Shown here piece after piece: positions 1 to 7,585 of a stretch of DNA of 64,000 nucleotides. The notes below the pieces were generated by a model. It was not told the origin of the DNA and made no database searches. It was given only the letters and a program-made list of their open reading frames with translations. The translations under genes were made by a program, and so were the position numbers. The stretch covers positions 1 to 64,000 of the forward strand of contig NZ_JBHTCT010000030.1 in NCBI RefSeq assembly GCF_042665595.1, given 5' to 3'. The DNA comes from Bhargavaea changchunensis. GTDB lineage: Bacteria; Bacillota; Bacilli; Bacillales_A; Planococcaceae. The stretch's first letter is position 1; the number at the start of each line of letters is the position of its first letter.

Positions 1-76
1 CCGAACCGGCCTGACGGCCGGTCATTCCAAGGGGATTTAAGGAGAAAACCACGATAAATTTCCAATAAAATTACTA

Positions 77-112
77 AACGGACCTAGAGAGATTTCCTCT
101 AGGTCCGTTTTG
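77..112 (+). terminator. Intrinsic terminator at left edge
   Basis: A 12-bp stem (ACGGACCTAGAG pairing with CTCTAGGTCCGT) is followed by TTTT on the plus strand. It probably ends a gene lying left of the window. Bases 1-76 are too short to assign: two plus frames end in stop codons at about 38-40 and 55-57, and either could be the tail of a truncated gene. Confidence 0.75.
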
Positions 113-123
113 TCTACAGTCTG

Positions 124-150
124 AAACCGCCGGGGTTCCGGCGGTTTTTC
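124..150. terminator. Hairpin between convergent genes
   Basis: The stem AAACCGCCGG/CCGGCGGTTT has a T-run on the plus side and a shorter one on the minus side. It sits directly after the stop of the minus-strand phosphoesterase and may act in both directions. Confidence 0.65.
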
Positions 151-160
151 CATATCCCGA

Positions 161-1261
161 TTATTCGATTCCAAAGTCTCTCGCGAAGACCATCTTGGTG
201 TCGACGAGGACCCCTTCTGCGTTTTCATCGAGGTTAAAGACGCGTGCGCCGCGGAGGCGGTCGTTTTCCTCGCCACCAAGGCCGTAGGAACCGAATCCGG
301 CGCTACCTGCATAGCCGAGCTTGATGCCATAGTAGTCGCCGACAAAGGTGTTGATGTGGTCATGGCCGGAGAAGACGCCTTGCACGTCGCCGCGCTCCAG
401 CATGGCGGCGAACATGCCGCTGTTGAATGGTCCGGTGCAGACGCATTCGTTCTTTTCTCCGACGATGTCATGCTTGTCGACCGCTTTCTGATGGGCTTCT
501 TCTGTCCGTTCAAACGGGCTGGCGTACCACATATACTCAAACTCCGGGAGCGGGATGTGCATGAATGCGAGTGACGGGACTTTGTGTCCTGTTGTCTGTT
601 CCAGCTTTTCAGAAGTCTCGTAGTACCACTGGACTTGGTCGTGGCGAAGCCAGTCCCATGTCTGGTAGCCTTTGAAGTCCTGTCCTTCGATCTGATCCGG
701 CGCATAGCGGCCGCTGTCGAACAGCCAGACGTTGAATGCCGCCGCCGTGTTCTTGGAGTTCTTGATCTCAATCGATGCATTGCCGGTTCCGGTGACTCCG
801 TTAGGACCCGGTTTGTTCACGTTGTGTTCATACGACATGTAGACATCCAGCATATCTGCTTCGGTCATGCCGGTCTTCGATGTGTGGTCTTCATCGTGGT
901 TTCCGAAAGTCACGGCCCAGTGGACGCCCCGGTCTTCCATCGGTTTGGCGATATTATCTATAGCCTGTTTGACCTCTTCTTCCGTGTCGATGTCCCCGTT
1001 CATCATATCGCCGTTCAGAATGGCCAGATCCGGTTTTTCCGCATCCAGCACCGTATTCATCAGTTCGATCGTCCGTGGATCAATCTCCTCGTCATCCTGG
1101 ATATCGTTGAACTGAACAATCTTATAGTTGCCGTCAGCGTTGAATTGCAGCTTTTTGTTCTCGTTCGTCTTCCCCTCTACCGAAGGGCTGATGAGGCTGG
1201 TTGTCATCAGAACGACTGCACAGGCAATGGCGATGATGCCGGCCAGCGATTTCCACTTCAT
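161..1261 (-). CDS. Secreted metallophosphoesterase
   Basis: A 366-residue calcineurin-like phosphoesterase. Residues 1-30 form a signal peptide with a hydrophobic core and no lipobox, so the enzyme is probably exported. The metal-ligand blocks are in order: FNDIQ (about 52-55), NGDMMNGD (83-90), GNHD (120-123), a histidine in FMHIP, and GHDH near the C-terminus. The first block reads D-x-Q where D-x-H is usual in this superfamily. The ATG at 1261 was chosen because AGAGGG lies just upstream and the signal peptide starts there; the open frame extends further but carries no start signal. The substrate is unknown. Confidence 0.85.
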   Translation of the reverse strand: MKWKSLAGIIAIACAVVLMTTSLISPSVEGKTNENKKLQFNADGNYKIVQFNDIQDDEEIDPRTIELMNTVLDAEKPDLAILNGDMMNGDIDTEEEVKQAIDNIAKPMEDRGVHWAVTFGNHDEDHTSKTGMTEADMLDVYMSYEHNVNKPGPNGVTGTGNASIEIKNSKNTAAAFNVWLFDSGRYAPDQIEGQDFKGYQTWDWLRHDQVQWYYETSEKLEQTTGHKVPSLAFMHIPLPEFEYMWYASPFERTEEAHQKAVDKHDIVGEKNECVCTGPFNSGMFAAMLERGDVQGVFSGHDHINTFVGDYYGIKLGYAGSAGFGSYGLGGEENDRLRGARVFNLDENAEGVLVDTKMVFARDFGIE

Positions 1262-1423
1262 GATAAGACCCTCTTTCCTATGTATGTAGTGTTGCGCAGG
1301 CTTGCTCCCAATTTCACCGTCCCTCCATGATTTGGCATCTCTTCTCGCTCTAGTGTAGGTAAGGTCTGTTGATACATTGTTAACTGGGTATAAACTTTTG
1401 TTAAACATCTGATTAAGCCAGAA

Positions 1424-1450
1424 TAAAAAAACCGCCGAATGCTTCGGCGG
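1424..1450 (-). terminator. Terminator of grpB-family gene
   Basis: On the minus strand, ACCGCCGAAGCATTCGGCGGT is followed by a run of seven T, just beyond the stop at 1481. Confidence 0.85.
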
Positions 1451-1480
1451 TATCGTATACTCTTCTGCTGATGGGCTCGA

Positions 1481-1972
1481 TCATAGTTTTTTGTATTCGG
1501 ATGTCTCCATGAGCTTTATAAAAAAACCGCTCTTCGCTTCTCTGTACTTATCCATATCGTTTCCTTCATGACTTTTCTTTAGCTCATCATATTCCTTCAA
1601 ATATTTATTATTTTTCAGTAGAACCTCTCTGAACTTCCAAAAGAAATCTACTTCAGAATCGATAACAGTTAATTGGATTCCCAAAGGAGGAATGGCTGAG
1701 TCGTCTTGAAATGCTCTGAAATAATCCGTTTTTGAGCTGCCTTCATTAATCTCATATAACGCATCAAGTGATTTTACTGCAGTCGGAAATTGTTCCCTTG
1801 TAACACGCACCTGAATGTCCAGATCGCCTTTAGTCAGACAATTGGGTATGGCTGAACTTCCTACATGTTGGATATCAGCAAATGGCAGCTGTCCGCTTAT
1901 TATTTTCTTGTTTGACAAAAATGCTTCTTTCGCATGTTCAAAATTGTTCTCGAAAAAAGTGACTTGCTCCAT
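1481..1972 (-). CDS. GrpB/UPF0157 family protein
   Basis: 163 residues with the family signature around HVGSSAIPN followed by KGDLDIQV, the nucleotidyltransferase-like core of the GrpB (UPF0157) family. Members resemble nucleotidyltransferases, but their reaction is not settled. ATG at 1972 is preferred over a GTG three codons upstream because AAGGTGAG is better spaced from the ATG. The gene has its own terminator and appears monocistronic. Confidence 0.85.
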   Translation of the reverse strand: MEQVTFFENNFEHAKEAFLSNKKIISGQLPFADIQHVGSSAIPNCLTKGDLDIQVRVTREQFPTAVKSLDALYEINEGSSKTDYFRAFQDDSAIPPLGIQLTVIDSEVDFFWKFREVLLKNNKYLKEYDELKKSHEGNDMDKYREAKSGFFIKLMETSEYKKL

Positions 1973-2040
1973 GTTCCTCACCTTCTGTACTCATGACATT
2001 CGTTCCTATTGGTTTGCTGTCTACCAACCATTTCAACAAC

Positions 2041-2072
2041 TTGAAAAACCGCCGATTCCCTCGGCGGTTTCG
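2041..2072 (-). terminator. Terminator of VOC gene
   Basis: The stem AAACCGCCGA/TCGGCGGTTT lies immediately downstream of the minus-strand stop at 2075 and ends in a T-rich tract on the minus strand. Confidence 0.85.
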
Positions 2073-2074
2073 TT

Positions 2075-2470
2075 TTACTTGGCATTCTCATCCGGCTGAT
2101 GGATTCCGAAGAGGTTGCCTTCCGGATCGGTGTAGTAGCCCTGCCAGGCCATGCCGGGGAGAGCGTGCTTTGCGAGAGCGACAGTGCCGCCGTTTGCGAG
2201 GATCTTCTCATCCGTGGTGTCGTAGTCTTCGACACCCATTGTGCAGGCGAATCCGTTGAGCGGCTGCCCGGACTCCGGTGGCGGGCCTTGGCGCTGCATG
2301 AGGGCGCCGTTAATGCCCATTTCGTCCTTGTCCCCGGTCACAGCCCCGAAGTACGGCATGCCGGCGTATTCGCTCCAGTCTTCGAACGTCCAGCCGAATA
2401 CTTCCCCGTAAAACTTCTTCGCGCGCTCCATGTCATCGACGTGAATTTCAAAGTGAATCGGTCTCCCCAA
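2075..2470 (-). CDS. VOC (glyoxalase-fold) protein, TTG start
   Basis: 131 residues, one VOC domain pair. The metal-site positions common in the fold appear as a His in IHFEIHV near the N-terminus and a Glu in DPEGNLFGIHQP near the C-terminus. The family resembles glyoxalase and bleomycin-resistance proteins, but no substrate can be named. The frame opens with TTG preceded at good spacing by AGGAAGGGG; the nearby ATG is out of frame. The sequence GRPIHFEIH right after the TTG matches the normal N-terminus of this group. Confidence 0.85.
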   Translation of the reverse strand: MGRPIHFEIHVDDMERAKKFYGEVFGWTFEDWSEYAGMPYFGAVTGDKDEMGINGALMQRQGPPPESGQPLNGFACTMGVEDYDTTDEKILANGGTVALAKHALPGMAWQGYYTDPEGNLFGIHQPDENAK

Positions 2471-2700
2471 TTTGCATTCCCCTTCCTCATCCTGAATGGT
2501 TCTTGTTCGACATGAAACCTAATGATCAACGTTGCGCCAATTACACCCCTTACCAGGTTTTATGTTCGCCTCCGAGTGGGCGAAGCCCTCTCAGTGTGAA
2601 AGATTTTCTTTCATCCAACTATGGATGAAGGACTTTCACTTCCGGCCAAAGAAATGGTGTAATCAGCAACACCATCCTTCCGATAAGGGGTGAACGATGA

Positions 2701-3078
2701 ATGATCAGTAAAGTCGGCCAGATTATGCTGTATGTCAATGACCAGGACGAGGCCGTGAAATTCTGGACGGAACAATTGGGGTTTGCCGTGATCAATGAAG
2801 AGAACAATCAGCAGGGCCTGCGATGGATTGAAATTGCGCCAACCAAAGACGCGGAAACCAGCATCATCCTTCACGACAAGGAATTCGTTTCGAAGATGTC
2901 ACCCGGCTTGAACCTGGGCACGCCTTCCTTGATGTTCTTCACGGACAATTTCGATCAACTACATCGTGATTTAAAAGAGAAGACGACTATCGGGGAAATC
3001 GTGGAGATGCCGTCGGGCAGGGTGTTTAACTTTGCCGACAATGAAGACAACTATTTTGCGGTGATGGAGAAGAAGTAA
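2701..3078 (+). CDS. VOC family protein
   Basis: 125 residues, one glyoxalase/bleomycin-resistance type domain (KVGQIMLYVNDQDEAVKFW at the N-terminus, then GFAV and FNFADNEDNYFAV). Proteins of this type are small cytosolic metal-dependent or binding proteins; the substrate is unknown. The start is fixed by AAGGGGTGA nine bases before the ATG. It is transcribed away from the other VOC gene; the two are only distantly alike. Confidence 0.85.
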   Translation: MISKVGQIMLYVNDQDEAVKFWTEQLGFAVINEENNQQGLRWIEIAPTKDAETSIILHDKEFVSKMSPGLNLGTPSLMFFTDNFDQLHRDLKEKTTIGEIVEMPSGRVFNFADNEDNYFAVMEKK

Positions 3079-3093
3079 ATTCCATTAATGAAG

Positions 3094-3147
3094 GAAGTCC
3101 CTTCGAGACGCCAGTTGTCGGCATCCGAAGGGACTTCTCTTTTGTTT
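3094..3147 (+). terminator. Terminator between convergent VOC and uppP genes
   Basis: The stem GAAGTCCCTTCG/CGAAGGGACTTC with a 20-nt loop is followed by TCTTTTGTTT on the plus strand. The opposite side is also T-rich, so it may serve uppP as well. Confidence 0.8.
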
Positions 3148-3161
3148 ATTGTTATTCCCAG

Positions 3162-3974
3162 TCAGAAAAAGATCAGCAGCAGAATACCGGCGATGAAGCA
3201 ATAGTATGTAAAGTACACGAGCTTCCCGCTTTTCATGACGCCCATGAACCATTTCAGGGCAAAGTAGGTCATGAACAGGGTGGCGACAAATGCGGCGAGG
3301 TAAGGGATCATCAGGTCCGCTTTGTTCGGTTCGTCCACAAAGTCGCTCACACCGAGTACCAGGCCGCCGAGACTCACGGGGATGTAGAGCATGAACGAGA
3401 ACCGCAGGGCAGTCTCCTGCTTCATGCCGACGGCGATTGCCGAAATGATCGTCGCGCCGGATCGGCTGATGCCCGGTGTCAGCGCAACGGCCTGTCCCAG
3501 ACCGACGAGGATGGCATCTTTCGTCGTGATGTCGCTTTCGCCCTTGGCGCCTTTCATATTACGGATCAGCCACAGGGCGATCCCCGTGACGAATAGCATG
3601 ATCGCGATCGTCGTCATGCTGACGTTCTCCGCGATATAGTCGCTCAGCAAAAAGCCGAGGGCCCCTGCCGGGATGGTTCCGATGACGATAAAGCAGACGA
3701 AGCGGAAGTCGCTTTTGTATCGTTCATTTTTCGTCTTCAAATAGTGCCATGAGTTGATCGTCAGCCTTGCGATGTCCTGACGGTAGATAAACAGGATCGC
3801 AAGCAACGAAGCGGTATTGGTCAGGATCGCGAATGTGAACCCCTGCTCCCCGAGCCCGAGCAGTTCGCTCGCCACCATGACGTGTCCGCTGGACGAAACC
3901 GGGATCGGTTCGGTGAATCCCTGGACGAGCCCGATCACGATCATTTTGATGATGAGTATTAAATCAGTTTCCAT
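3162..3974 (-). CDS. uppP: Undecaprenyl-diphosphatase UppP (BacA type)
   Basis: 270 residues, the normal length for the BacA/UppP family. It removes a phosphate from undecaprenyl diphosphate at the membrane, recycling the lipid carrier for peptidoglycan synthesis and often conferring bacitracin tolerance. Both active-site blocks are present: QGFTEPIPVSSSGH at residues 18-31 and TPGISRSGAT in the second half. Multiple hydrophobic segments alternate with short loops. AAGGAGG precedes the ATG. It is alone in its unit. Confidence 0.95.
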   Translation of the reverse strand: METDLILIIKMIVIGLVQGFTEPIPVSSSGHVMVASELLGLGEQGFTFAILTNTASLLAILFIYRQDIARLTINSWHYLKTKNERYKSDFRFVCFIVIGTIPAGALGFLLSDYIAENVSMTTIAIMLFVTGIALWLIRNMKGAKGESDITTKDAILVGLGQAVALTPGISRSGATIISAIAVGMKQETALRFSFMLYIPVSLGGLVLGVSDFVDEPNKADLMIPYLAAFVATLFMTYFALKWFMGVMKSGKLVYFTYYCFIAGILLLIFF

Positions 3975-4027
3975 GTTGTCCTCCTTGTAAAACCCCTCCC
4001 CATTCTATCTGACCTGGCCGGTGGATG

Positions 4028-4068
4028 AAACAAGGAAAAGTCTTCGGGATTCGAAGGCTTTTCTTCTT
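4028..4068. terminator. Hairpin upstream of uppP
   Basis: AAAAGTCTTCG pairs with CGAAGGCTTTT around a 4-nt loop, T-rich on both sides. No gene obviously ends here on either strand; its role is uncertain. Confidence 0.4.
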
Positions 4069-4112
4069 GAGTTTGTCTGGTAGTGAAACGTCTCAGGAAA
4101 GACGGGAGGCCG

Positions 4113-4214
4113 ATGTTGCCCAACTTCATGGACAAGGAGGAACTGTATCAGGTCGCCTGGTACCTCGAGCTGGACCTGGACATGGCGTTGAACGTGCTGA
4201 AGGCCAAGGGGTAG
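4113..4214 (+). CDS. Possible 33-residue acidic peptide
   Basis: A short frame encodes MLPNFMDKEELYQVAWYLELD and continues to a TAG at 4212. The sequence is protein-like, helical and acidic with a regular hydrophobic pattern. GGGAGG lies only three bases before the ATG but six before the next codon (TTG at 4116), which may be the true start. A good terminator hairpin follows within 15 bases. I do not recognise the family. Confidence 0.5.
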   Translation: MLPNFMDKEELYQVAWYLELDLDMALNVLKAKG

Positions 4215-4225
4215 ATAAGAAACCT

Positions 4226-4263
4226 GAAAGCCTGCCGAGATCATGAAGGATCGGCAGGCTTTC
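4226..4263 (+). terminator. Terminator after the 33-residue frame
   Basis: GAAAGCCTGCCGA pairs with TCGGCAGGCTTTC around a 12-nt loop, placed directly after the stop at 4214. Its T-run is short. Confidence 0.65.
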
Positions 4264-4321
4264 ACGTTCAGAAAAATATTGTCGGACAAGGGTGATGCTG
4301 CATGTAATCGGCAGTAGGCGA

Positions 4322-4415
4322 TGATTTCGTCATTCGCGGTCCGGAAAAGGACGAATGACGAGATCGGGGCGTTGAATGATGAAACTGAGTGCCCGAATGA
4401 CGAAACCGCCGGAAT
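4322..4415. repeat. 21-nt-period array 1 (TTTCGTCATTC family, inverted)
   Basis: One forward core TTTCGTCATTC at 4325 faces three inverted cores (GAATGACGAGA, GAATGATGAAA, GAATGACGAAA) starting at 4353, 4374 and 4395, exactly 21 nt apart. The forward and first inverted cores are separated by 17 nt. Linkers between cores share no sequence. The array lies downstream of the minus-strand gene ending at 4496. Confidence 0.85.
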
Positions 4416-4495
4416 CCGCGGTCGTTTTCCCTGCTGGGGAAGTCACAGAACAAATCCGTTTCCAGGCTTTTCCGGCGTGTTCCAATTCCGGGGCC

Positions 4496-4741
4496 TTATT
4501 GATTAGTTTTCTCATCTTTTTTCCACTTTAGATACTCATACACGATGTCACCGAGAGTGGCCAGAGTAGCAATAAGTGGTATCCAGAACCTAAAGTACAC
4601 ATTATCAAAATCCGGATGGCCTTCCGCCTCTGCAACTGCCCAGTACAAAAACGCCAGAATTAAAGGGCCACCCCAAAGCGTTCGGATGAACTTTCCTTTG
4701 GCATTCAGTTCCCCGTAGCCAATCTTAATATCTTTCTTGAT
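4496..4741 (-). CDS. Small membrane protein, apparent ATC start
   Basis: 81 residues, paralogous to the genes at 5155 and 5598. The reading KKDIKIGYGELNAKGKFIRT aligns with KKEFKIFYWELDAKGKFIRS of the 5155 gene, and two hydrophobic segments and a basic C-terminus (KWKKDEKTNQ) follow. Where the paralogue has ATG, this copy has ATC at 4739-4741, five bases after GGGGGTG. There is no in-frame ATG, GTG or TTG between an upstream stop and this point. Either ATC is used, the expression is very low, or the gene is newly inactivated. Function unknown. Confidence 0.65.
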   Translation of the reverse strand: MKKDIKIGYGELNAKGKFIRTLWGGPLILAFLYWAVAEAEGHPDFDNVYFRFWIPLIATLATLGDIVYEYLKWKKDEKTNQ

Positions 4742-4801
4742 ACCAACACCCCCGTTTCATCCTCCTCGGCGCCGCCACTCAGTTTCTCAAACATTGAGCA
4801 A

Positions 4802-5086
4802 TCATTTTTTACCTTTTAGCTCCAAAAGAATCGGTGCGCTATTAATCAAGATCGAGGCGACGGTCAATACCCATAATGCCCGTTCCATGCCAGGCACGAC
4901 ATCCATTAGAGCTGCCCAATCTTCAGCTTTCACCCAGCCGGATACCAGGCTGTATTCTGCACAATGGGTTAAAGCCGTGAGCGATAACCCCATCGCCATG
5001 GCAAGCTTATAATCCTTCCCTGCTTTGTACAAATAAAGATTCGTAATCGTTGCGGCTATCGCGAGAACCCCTAATATGATCCACAT
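4802..5086 (-). CDS. Small integral membrane protein
   Basis: 94 residues with three likely membrane helices: residues 1-20 (MWIILGVLAIAATITNLYLY), about 26-45, and about 68-88. The C-terminus is ELKGKK. The ATG at 5086 is preceded by GGGGAT at normal spacing; an upstream extension in the same frame lacks a start signal. It lies between two paralogous small membrane proteins on the same strand. No known family recognised. Confidence 0.7.
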   Translation of the reverse strand: MWIILGVLAIAATITNLYLYKAGKDYKLAMAMGLSLTALTHCAEYSLVSGWVKAEDWAALMDVVPGMERALWVLTVASILINSAPILLELKGKK

Positions 5087-5154
5087 AGCTACATCCCCAT
5101 TTTTATGTACTCCCCTAAATGCGAGTGCTGGTAAATTGGACGTTAGAACTTGCT

Positions 5155-5388
5155 TTATGATTCTTTTTTCCACTTTCTGTACTTATATACTAAGTCTGCG
5201 AAGTAAAGCAGCGTAAATAAAAGTGGAACCCACTCTTCAAAAAATATATTGTCAAACGAAGGATGTTCAGGCGCAAACCAAACAGCCCAGTACAGAAATA
5301 GCAGAGCTAAAAAGCCACTCCAAAGCGATCGGATGAACTTTCCTTTGGCATCCAGCTCCCAATAGAAAATCTTGAACTCCTTTTTCAT
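5155..5388 (-). CDS. Small membrane protein (paralogue family)
   Basis: 77 residues: a soluble start with FKIFYWELDAKGKFIRS, then a hydrophobic segment (LWSGFLALLFLYWAVWF), an acidic/aromatic loop, a second hydrophobic segment, and a charged tail YKYRKWKKES. AGGGTGG precedes the ATG. It is one of three copies of this family in 1.4 kb. The cluster is AT-richer than its surroundings, which could mean acquisition from elsewhere. Function unknown. Confidence 0.75.
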   Translation of the reverse strand: MKKEFKIFYWELDAKGKFIRSLWSGFLALLFLYWAVWFAPEHPSFDNIFFEEWVPLLFTLLYFADLVYKYRKWKKES

Positions 5389-5512
5389 GCCGCCACCCTC
5401 ACATACACTTTACCATTATTCATAAAACCCATATAAATTTCCAGAAAATCAATTTGTCATATGGATAAATATGTTACGATGGGCAGACAGTTTGACGTGA
5501 AGGAAGGACAAA

Positions 5513-5614
5513 GTGAGTACGACGTATCTGGTGATTATTCTTGCCGCCGGGATTCTCTTATCCGCCCTGTTATCGTATGTATTTAGGGACGGAAAAAGTG
5601 GATCGAGGCCGTGA
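5513..5614 (+). CDS. 33-residue single-span membrane peptide
   Basis: GTG start with AAGGAAGG five bases upstream. The product VSTTYLVIILAAGILLSALL followed by SYVFRDGKSGSRP has one transmembrane helix and a basic tail. Its last 17 bases overlap the next gene (GTG at 5598), suggesting translational coupling. No family recognised. Confidence 0.6.
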   Translation: MSTTYLVIILAAGILLSALLSYVFRDGKSGSRP

Positions 5615-5831
5615 GTTCTTTTACGCGAAATTAACTCACAGAAGGAAAATGATCCGGACCCTTTCCCTCTTTCCATTCTTCATCCTAATCTTAATTGCAG
5701 GCTATTATTTGATCGAATGGAAAGAGGAACCCAATATACTGTTTGGTCTTTTCCTTCTCACCCTCCCGTCGATTCAGTTTTTCTACGAATATTGTATGTG
5801 GAGGAAACACGAATACGAAAAGAATTCATGA
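5598..5831 (+). CDS. Small membrane protein (paralogue family), GTG start
   Basis: 77 residues, exactly the length of the paralogue at 5155. The pattern EFFYAKLTHRRKMIRTL aligns with FKIFYWELDAKGKFIRSL, and both proteins end in a YxY..WRK/KWKK basic tail. This alignment supports the GTG at 5598 over the ATG at 5649, which would lose the conserved FY..L...K.IR block. The start overlaps the end of the 33-residue gene upstream. Function unknown. Confidence 0.7.
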   Translation: MDRGREFFYAKLTHRRKMIRTLSLFPFFILILIAGYYLIEWKEEPNILFGLFLLTLPSIQFFYEYCMWRKHEYEKNS

Positions 5832-5870
5832 TCTCTCAAACAAAAAGGCTTCTCCAACTTATAAGGGGGA

Positions 5871-6053
5871 ATGAGGTTGTCTCGCCAAAAGAAAAGGCTT
5901 TTTAACATTGGCTATTGGATCTACCTAATCGGATTGGTCATTGCCTATTTCACCGTTGACCCGAGAAATTTCCATGTACCTTTATTCACCTTAACCATCC
6001 TGTTTGGCGCCTTTAACGTGTTTCTTTTTTTCAGGAAAGATCATGCATCGTAG
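5871..6053 (+). CDS. 60-residue membrane protein
   Basis: Basic N-terminus (MRLSRQKKRLF) then two hydrophobic spans (IGYWIYLIGLVIAYF and LFTLTILFGAFNVFLFF) and a short charged tail. AAGGGGG lies only one or two bases before the ATG; the TTG at 5877 is better spaced and may be the true start. It sits 39 bases after the previous small membrane gene and may share its transcript. Function unknown. Confidence 0.65.
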   Translation: MRLSRQKKRLFNIGYWIYLIGLVIAYFTVDPRNFHVPLFTLTILFGAFNVFLFFRKDHAS

Positions 6054-6106
6054 AATGACTCCTATGATATACAGAAGAAGATGGTTGCGTAGTCGTCTTA
6101 TTCGGG

Positions 6107-6304
6107 TCAAGAATTCTTTTTCTTTATCGATTTGATTTTTCTAAAGAGGAATCTCACAACATCAACCATCACCCCTACAATGGCTACGGTTATAAAAGAC
6201 CATATGGAAGGCACAAATGGGCCAGGCCCGAACAGCAAGTTTACAATGGTCCCATACACCAACAAACCTATACCGAAGAAGGTATACCTGCGATCAGCGT
6301 CCAT
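6107..6304 (-). CDS. 65-residue membrane protein
   Basis: Two hydrophobic spans (TFFGIGLLVYGTIVNLLFG and IWSFITVAIVGVMVDVVRF) and a lysine-rich end (KIKSIKKKNS). ATG at 6304 has GGGAAGG just upstream; the GTG eight codons earlier overlaps that ribosome site and is unlikely. Unknown function; part of the small-membrane-protein cluster. Confidence 0.65.
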   Translation of the reverse strand: MDADRRYTFFGIGLLVYGTIVNLLFGPGPFVPSIWSFITVAIVGVMVDVVRFLFRKIKSIKKKNS

Positions 6305-6341
6305 CCAACCTTCCCCCTCCCCAATCACTTCTCCGGACCGG

Positions 6342-6761
6342 CTATGCCCGAGCCTGATGCACGTGTCGCTTGTTCTTAAAGAGCCGTTCCAACACTACCT
6401 CGACAATCCAATAAACCAGCGCAACGACAGTTCCAATTAAGATGGAAAGTAGGAGCGCTGGAAGAACGAAGTCATCCTGCATTGCCAAAATTGCGATCAA
6501 CCCTGCGTTACCGGCTCCGCTGAGTACATAGGCCTGCAGTTTCTTAAACTTGCTGCGAGTGTATTGGGCTGCTGTCCACGACACGCCAATCCCCAAGGTT
6601 AAATAAATCGGAGCGATATACATGACGTTAATGATAAATAACTCGGTCCACCCGAAATGATAAACCCCATGCTCGAGCTCATCTTTCGGTGTGTATAGGA
6701 GCGAGCTCAGCAATGCCGTTAAGATGACCGATGATGCTATGGCAGCAATAAACCTGACCAA
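6342..6761 (-). CDS. Multi-pass membrane protein
   Basis: About 139 residues with four hydrophobic segments and a basic C-terminus (ERLFKNKRHVHQARA). The frame extends to an ATG at 6803 and another at 6830, but neither has a ribosome site. The TTG at 6761 is preceded by GTGGGGGAT at good spacing and by the first hydrophobic segment (LVRFIAAIASSVILTALL), so I chose it with moderate certainty. No family recognised. Confidence 0.6.
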   Translation of the reverse strand: MVRFIAAIASSVILTALLSSLLYTPKDELEHGVYHFGWTELFIINVMYIAPIYLTLGIGVSWTAAQYTRSKFKKLQAYVLSGAGNAGLIAILAMQDDFVLPALLLSILIGTVVALVYWIVEVVLERLFKNKRHVHQARA

Positions 6762-6831
6762 CTGAATCCCCCACTTCGCCCTTCCTTTCCGCCATTTTAC
6801 CATATGCAGGAAAATCCATACATTGCACATC

Positions 6832-6869
6832 GAAAAAGACCGCCAAGTCGTAGCCGATTTGGCGGTCTA
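6832..6869 (-). terminator. Minus-strand terminator hairpin
   Basis: AGACCGCCAAGTCG pairs with CGATTTGGCGGTCT; the minus side ends in TTTTT. No gene ends just upstream on that strand, so it may block antisense transcription from the recombinase region. Confidence 0.55.
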
Positions 6870-7005
6870 GTGTACTGCGTGTTGTACCAACGTTCCGATT
6901 ATTTTCGCGCGAAATGTACGAAATCAGTTAGCCGTATGGGTGTATAATCCCCCGCCGAATCTCCCACACTAGGTTCATCTCAGAATCTATTGGAGGAGAT
7001 CCGCT

Positions 7006-7572
7006 ATGACCATCCAACTGCCGCCGATCCGAAAAGCTGCCGTATATGTCCGTTCGACCTACTGGGGCCGCGCGCCGCTCCATGCATCTGCCGACGACAA
7101 TGAAGAGCTCCTCTTGCGGGTGGTCGAGGGGCGCTGTGACTATGATCTTTTTTACGAAGCCAGCAGCTACAAGCGGAACGAAGCCGCGATGGAACTGCTG
7201 AGGTGGGCCGACATGGGCGAATTCGATGCCATCGTTACGCGGCACATCCATTCATTTGGACTAGGAATCAAGTTCGACTGGGACACGATGATGGGCCTGA
7301 TGATGGCCCGGGGCATCCGGATCATCACACCGGAGAAGGTGTATTCAAGGGAAAACCGGAACGACATGACGTATCTGGAATTCATGATGCGCGCGCTCCG
7401 GGATGAATACGAAATCAAGTTCGGGGCGGAGTGGGACCGCGTGAAGATGAGCTACCGCTTGAGGAAGACACCGGTGGAGCTGATGAGCCTGTACGAGCGG
7501 CCTGCTTCTGCGCAGGTGATCGAGTTTCCGGGGAGGTCCGGACGGGAGCAGTTGCCGGGAGAACCGTCTTAA
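7006..7572 (+). CDS. Degenerate serine-recombinase catalytic-domain protein
   Basis: 188 residues. The N-terminal 140 follow the resolvase/invertase catalytic fold: AAVYVRSTYWG (11-21, cf. the usual Y-x-R-x-S), YDLFYEASSYKRNEAAMELL, FDAIVTRHIHSFGLG, GIRIITPEKVYS, and LRDEYEIKFG. The canonical spacing of Arg to Ser is shortened by one residue, and the second arginine cluster (normally SRLGR) reads HSFGLG. There is no helix-turn-helix or zinc-ribbon C-terminal domain. It is unlikely to be an active recombinase; a regulatory or structural role is possible. GGAGGAGAT gives a clear start. A repeat array and terminator follow. Confidence 0.75.
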   Translation: MTIQLPPIRKAAVYVRSTYWGRAPLHASADDNEELLLRVVEGRCDYDLFYEASSYKRNEAAMELLRWADMGEFDAIVTRHIHSFGLGIKFDWDTMMGLMMARGIRIITPEKVYSRENRNDMTYLEFMMRALRDEYEIKFGAEWDRVKMSYRLRKTPVELMSLYERPASAQVIEFPGRSGREQLPGEPS

Positions 7573-7585
7573 GTCAGGGGCGGCG

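Noticed and set aside
5649..5831. ATG start for the plus-strand paralogue
   Set aside because: It would remove the block conserved with the 5155 and 4496 genes; GTG at 5598 gives the same length as the paralogue.
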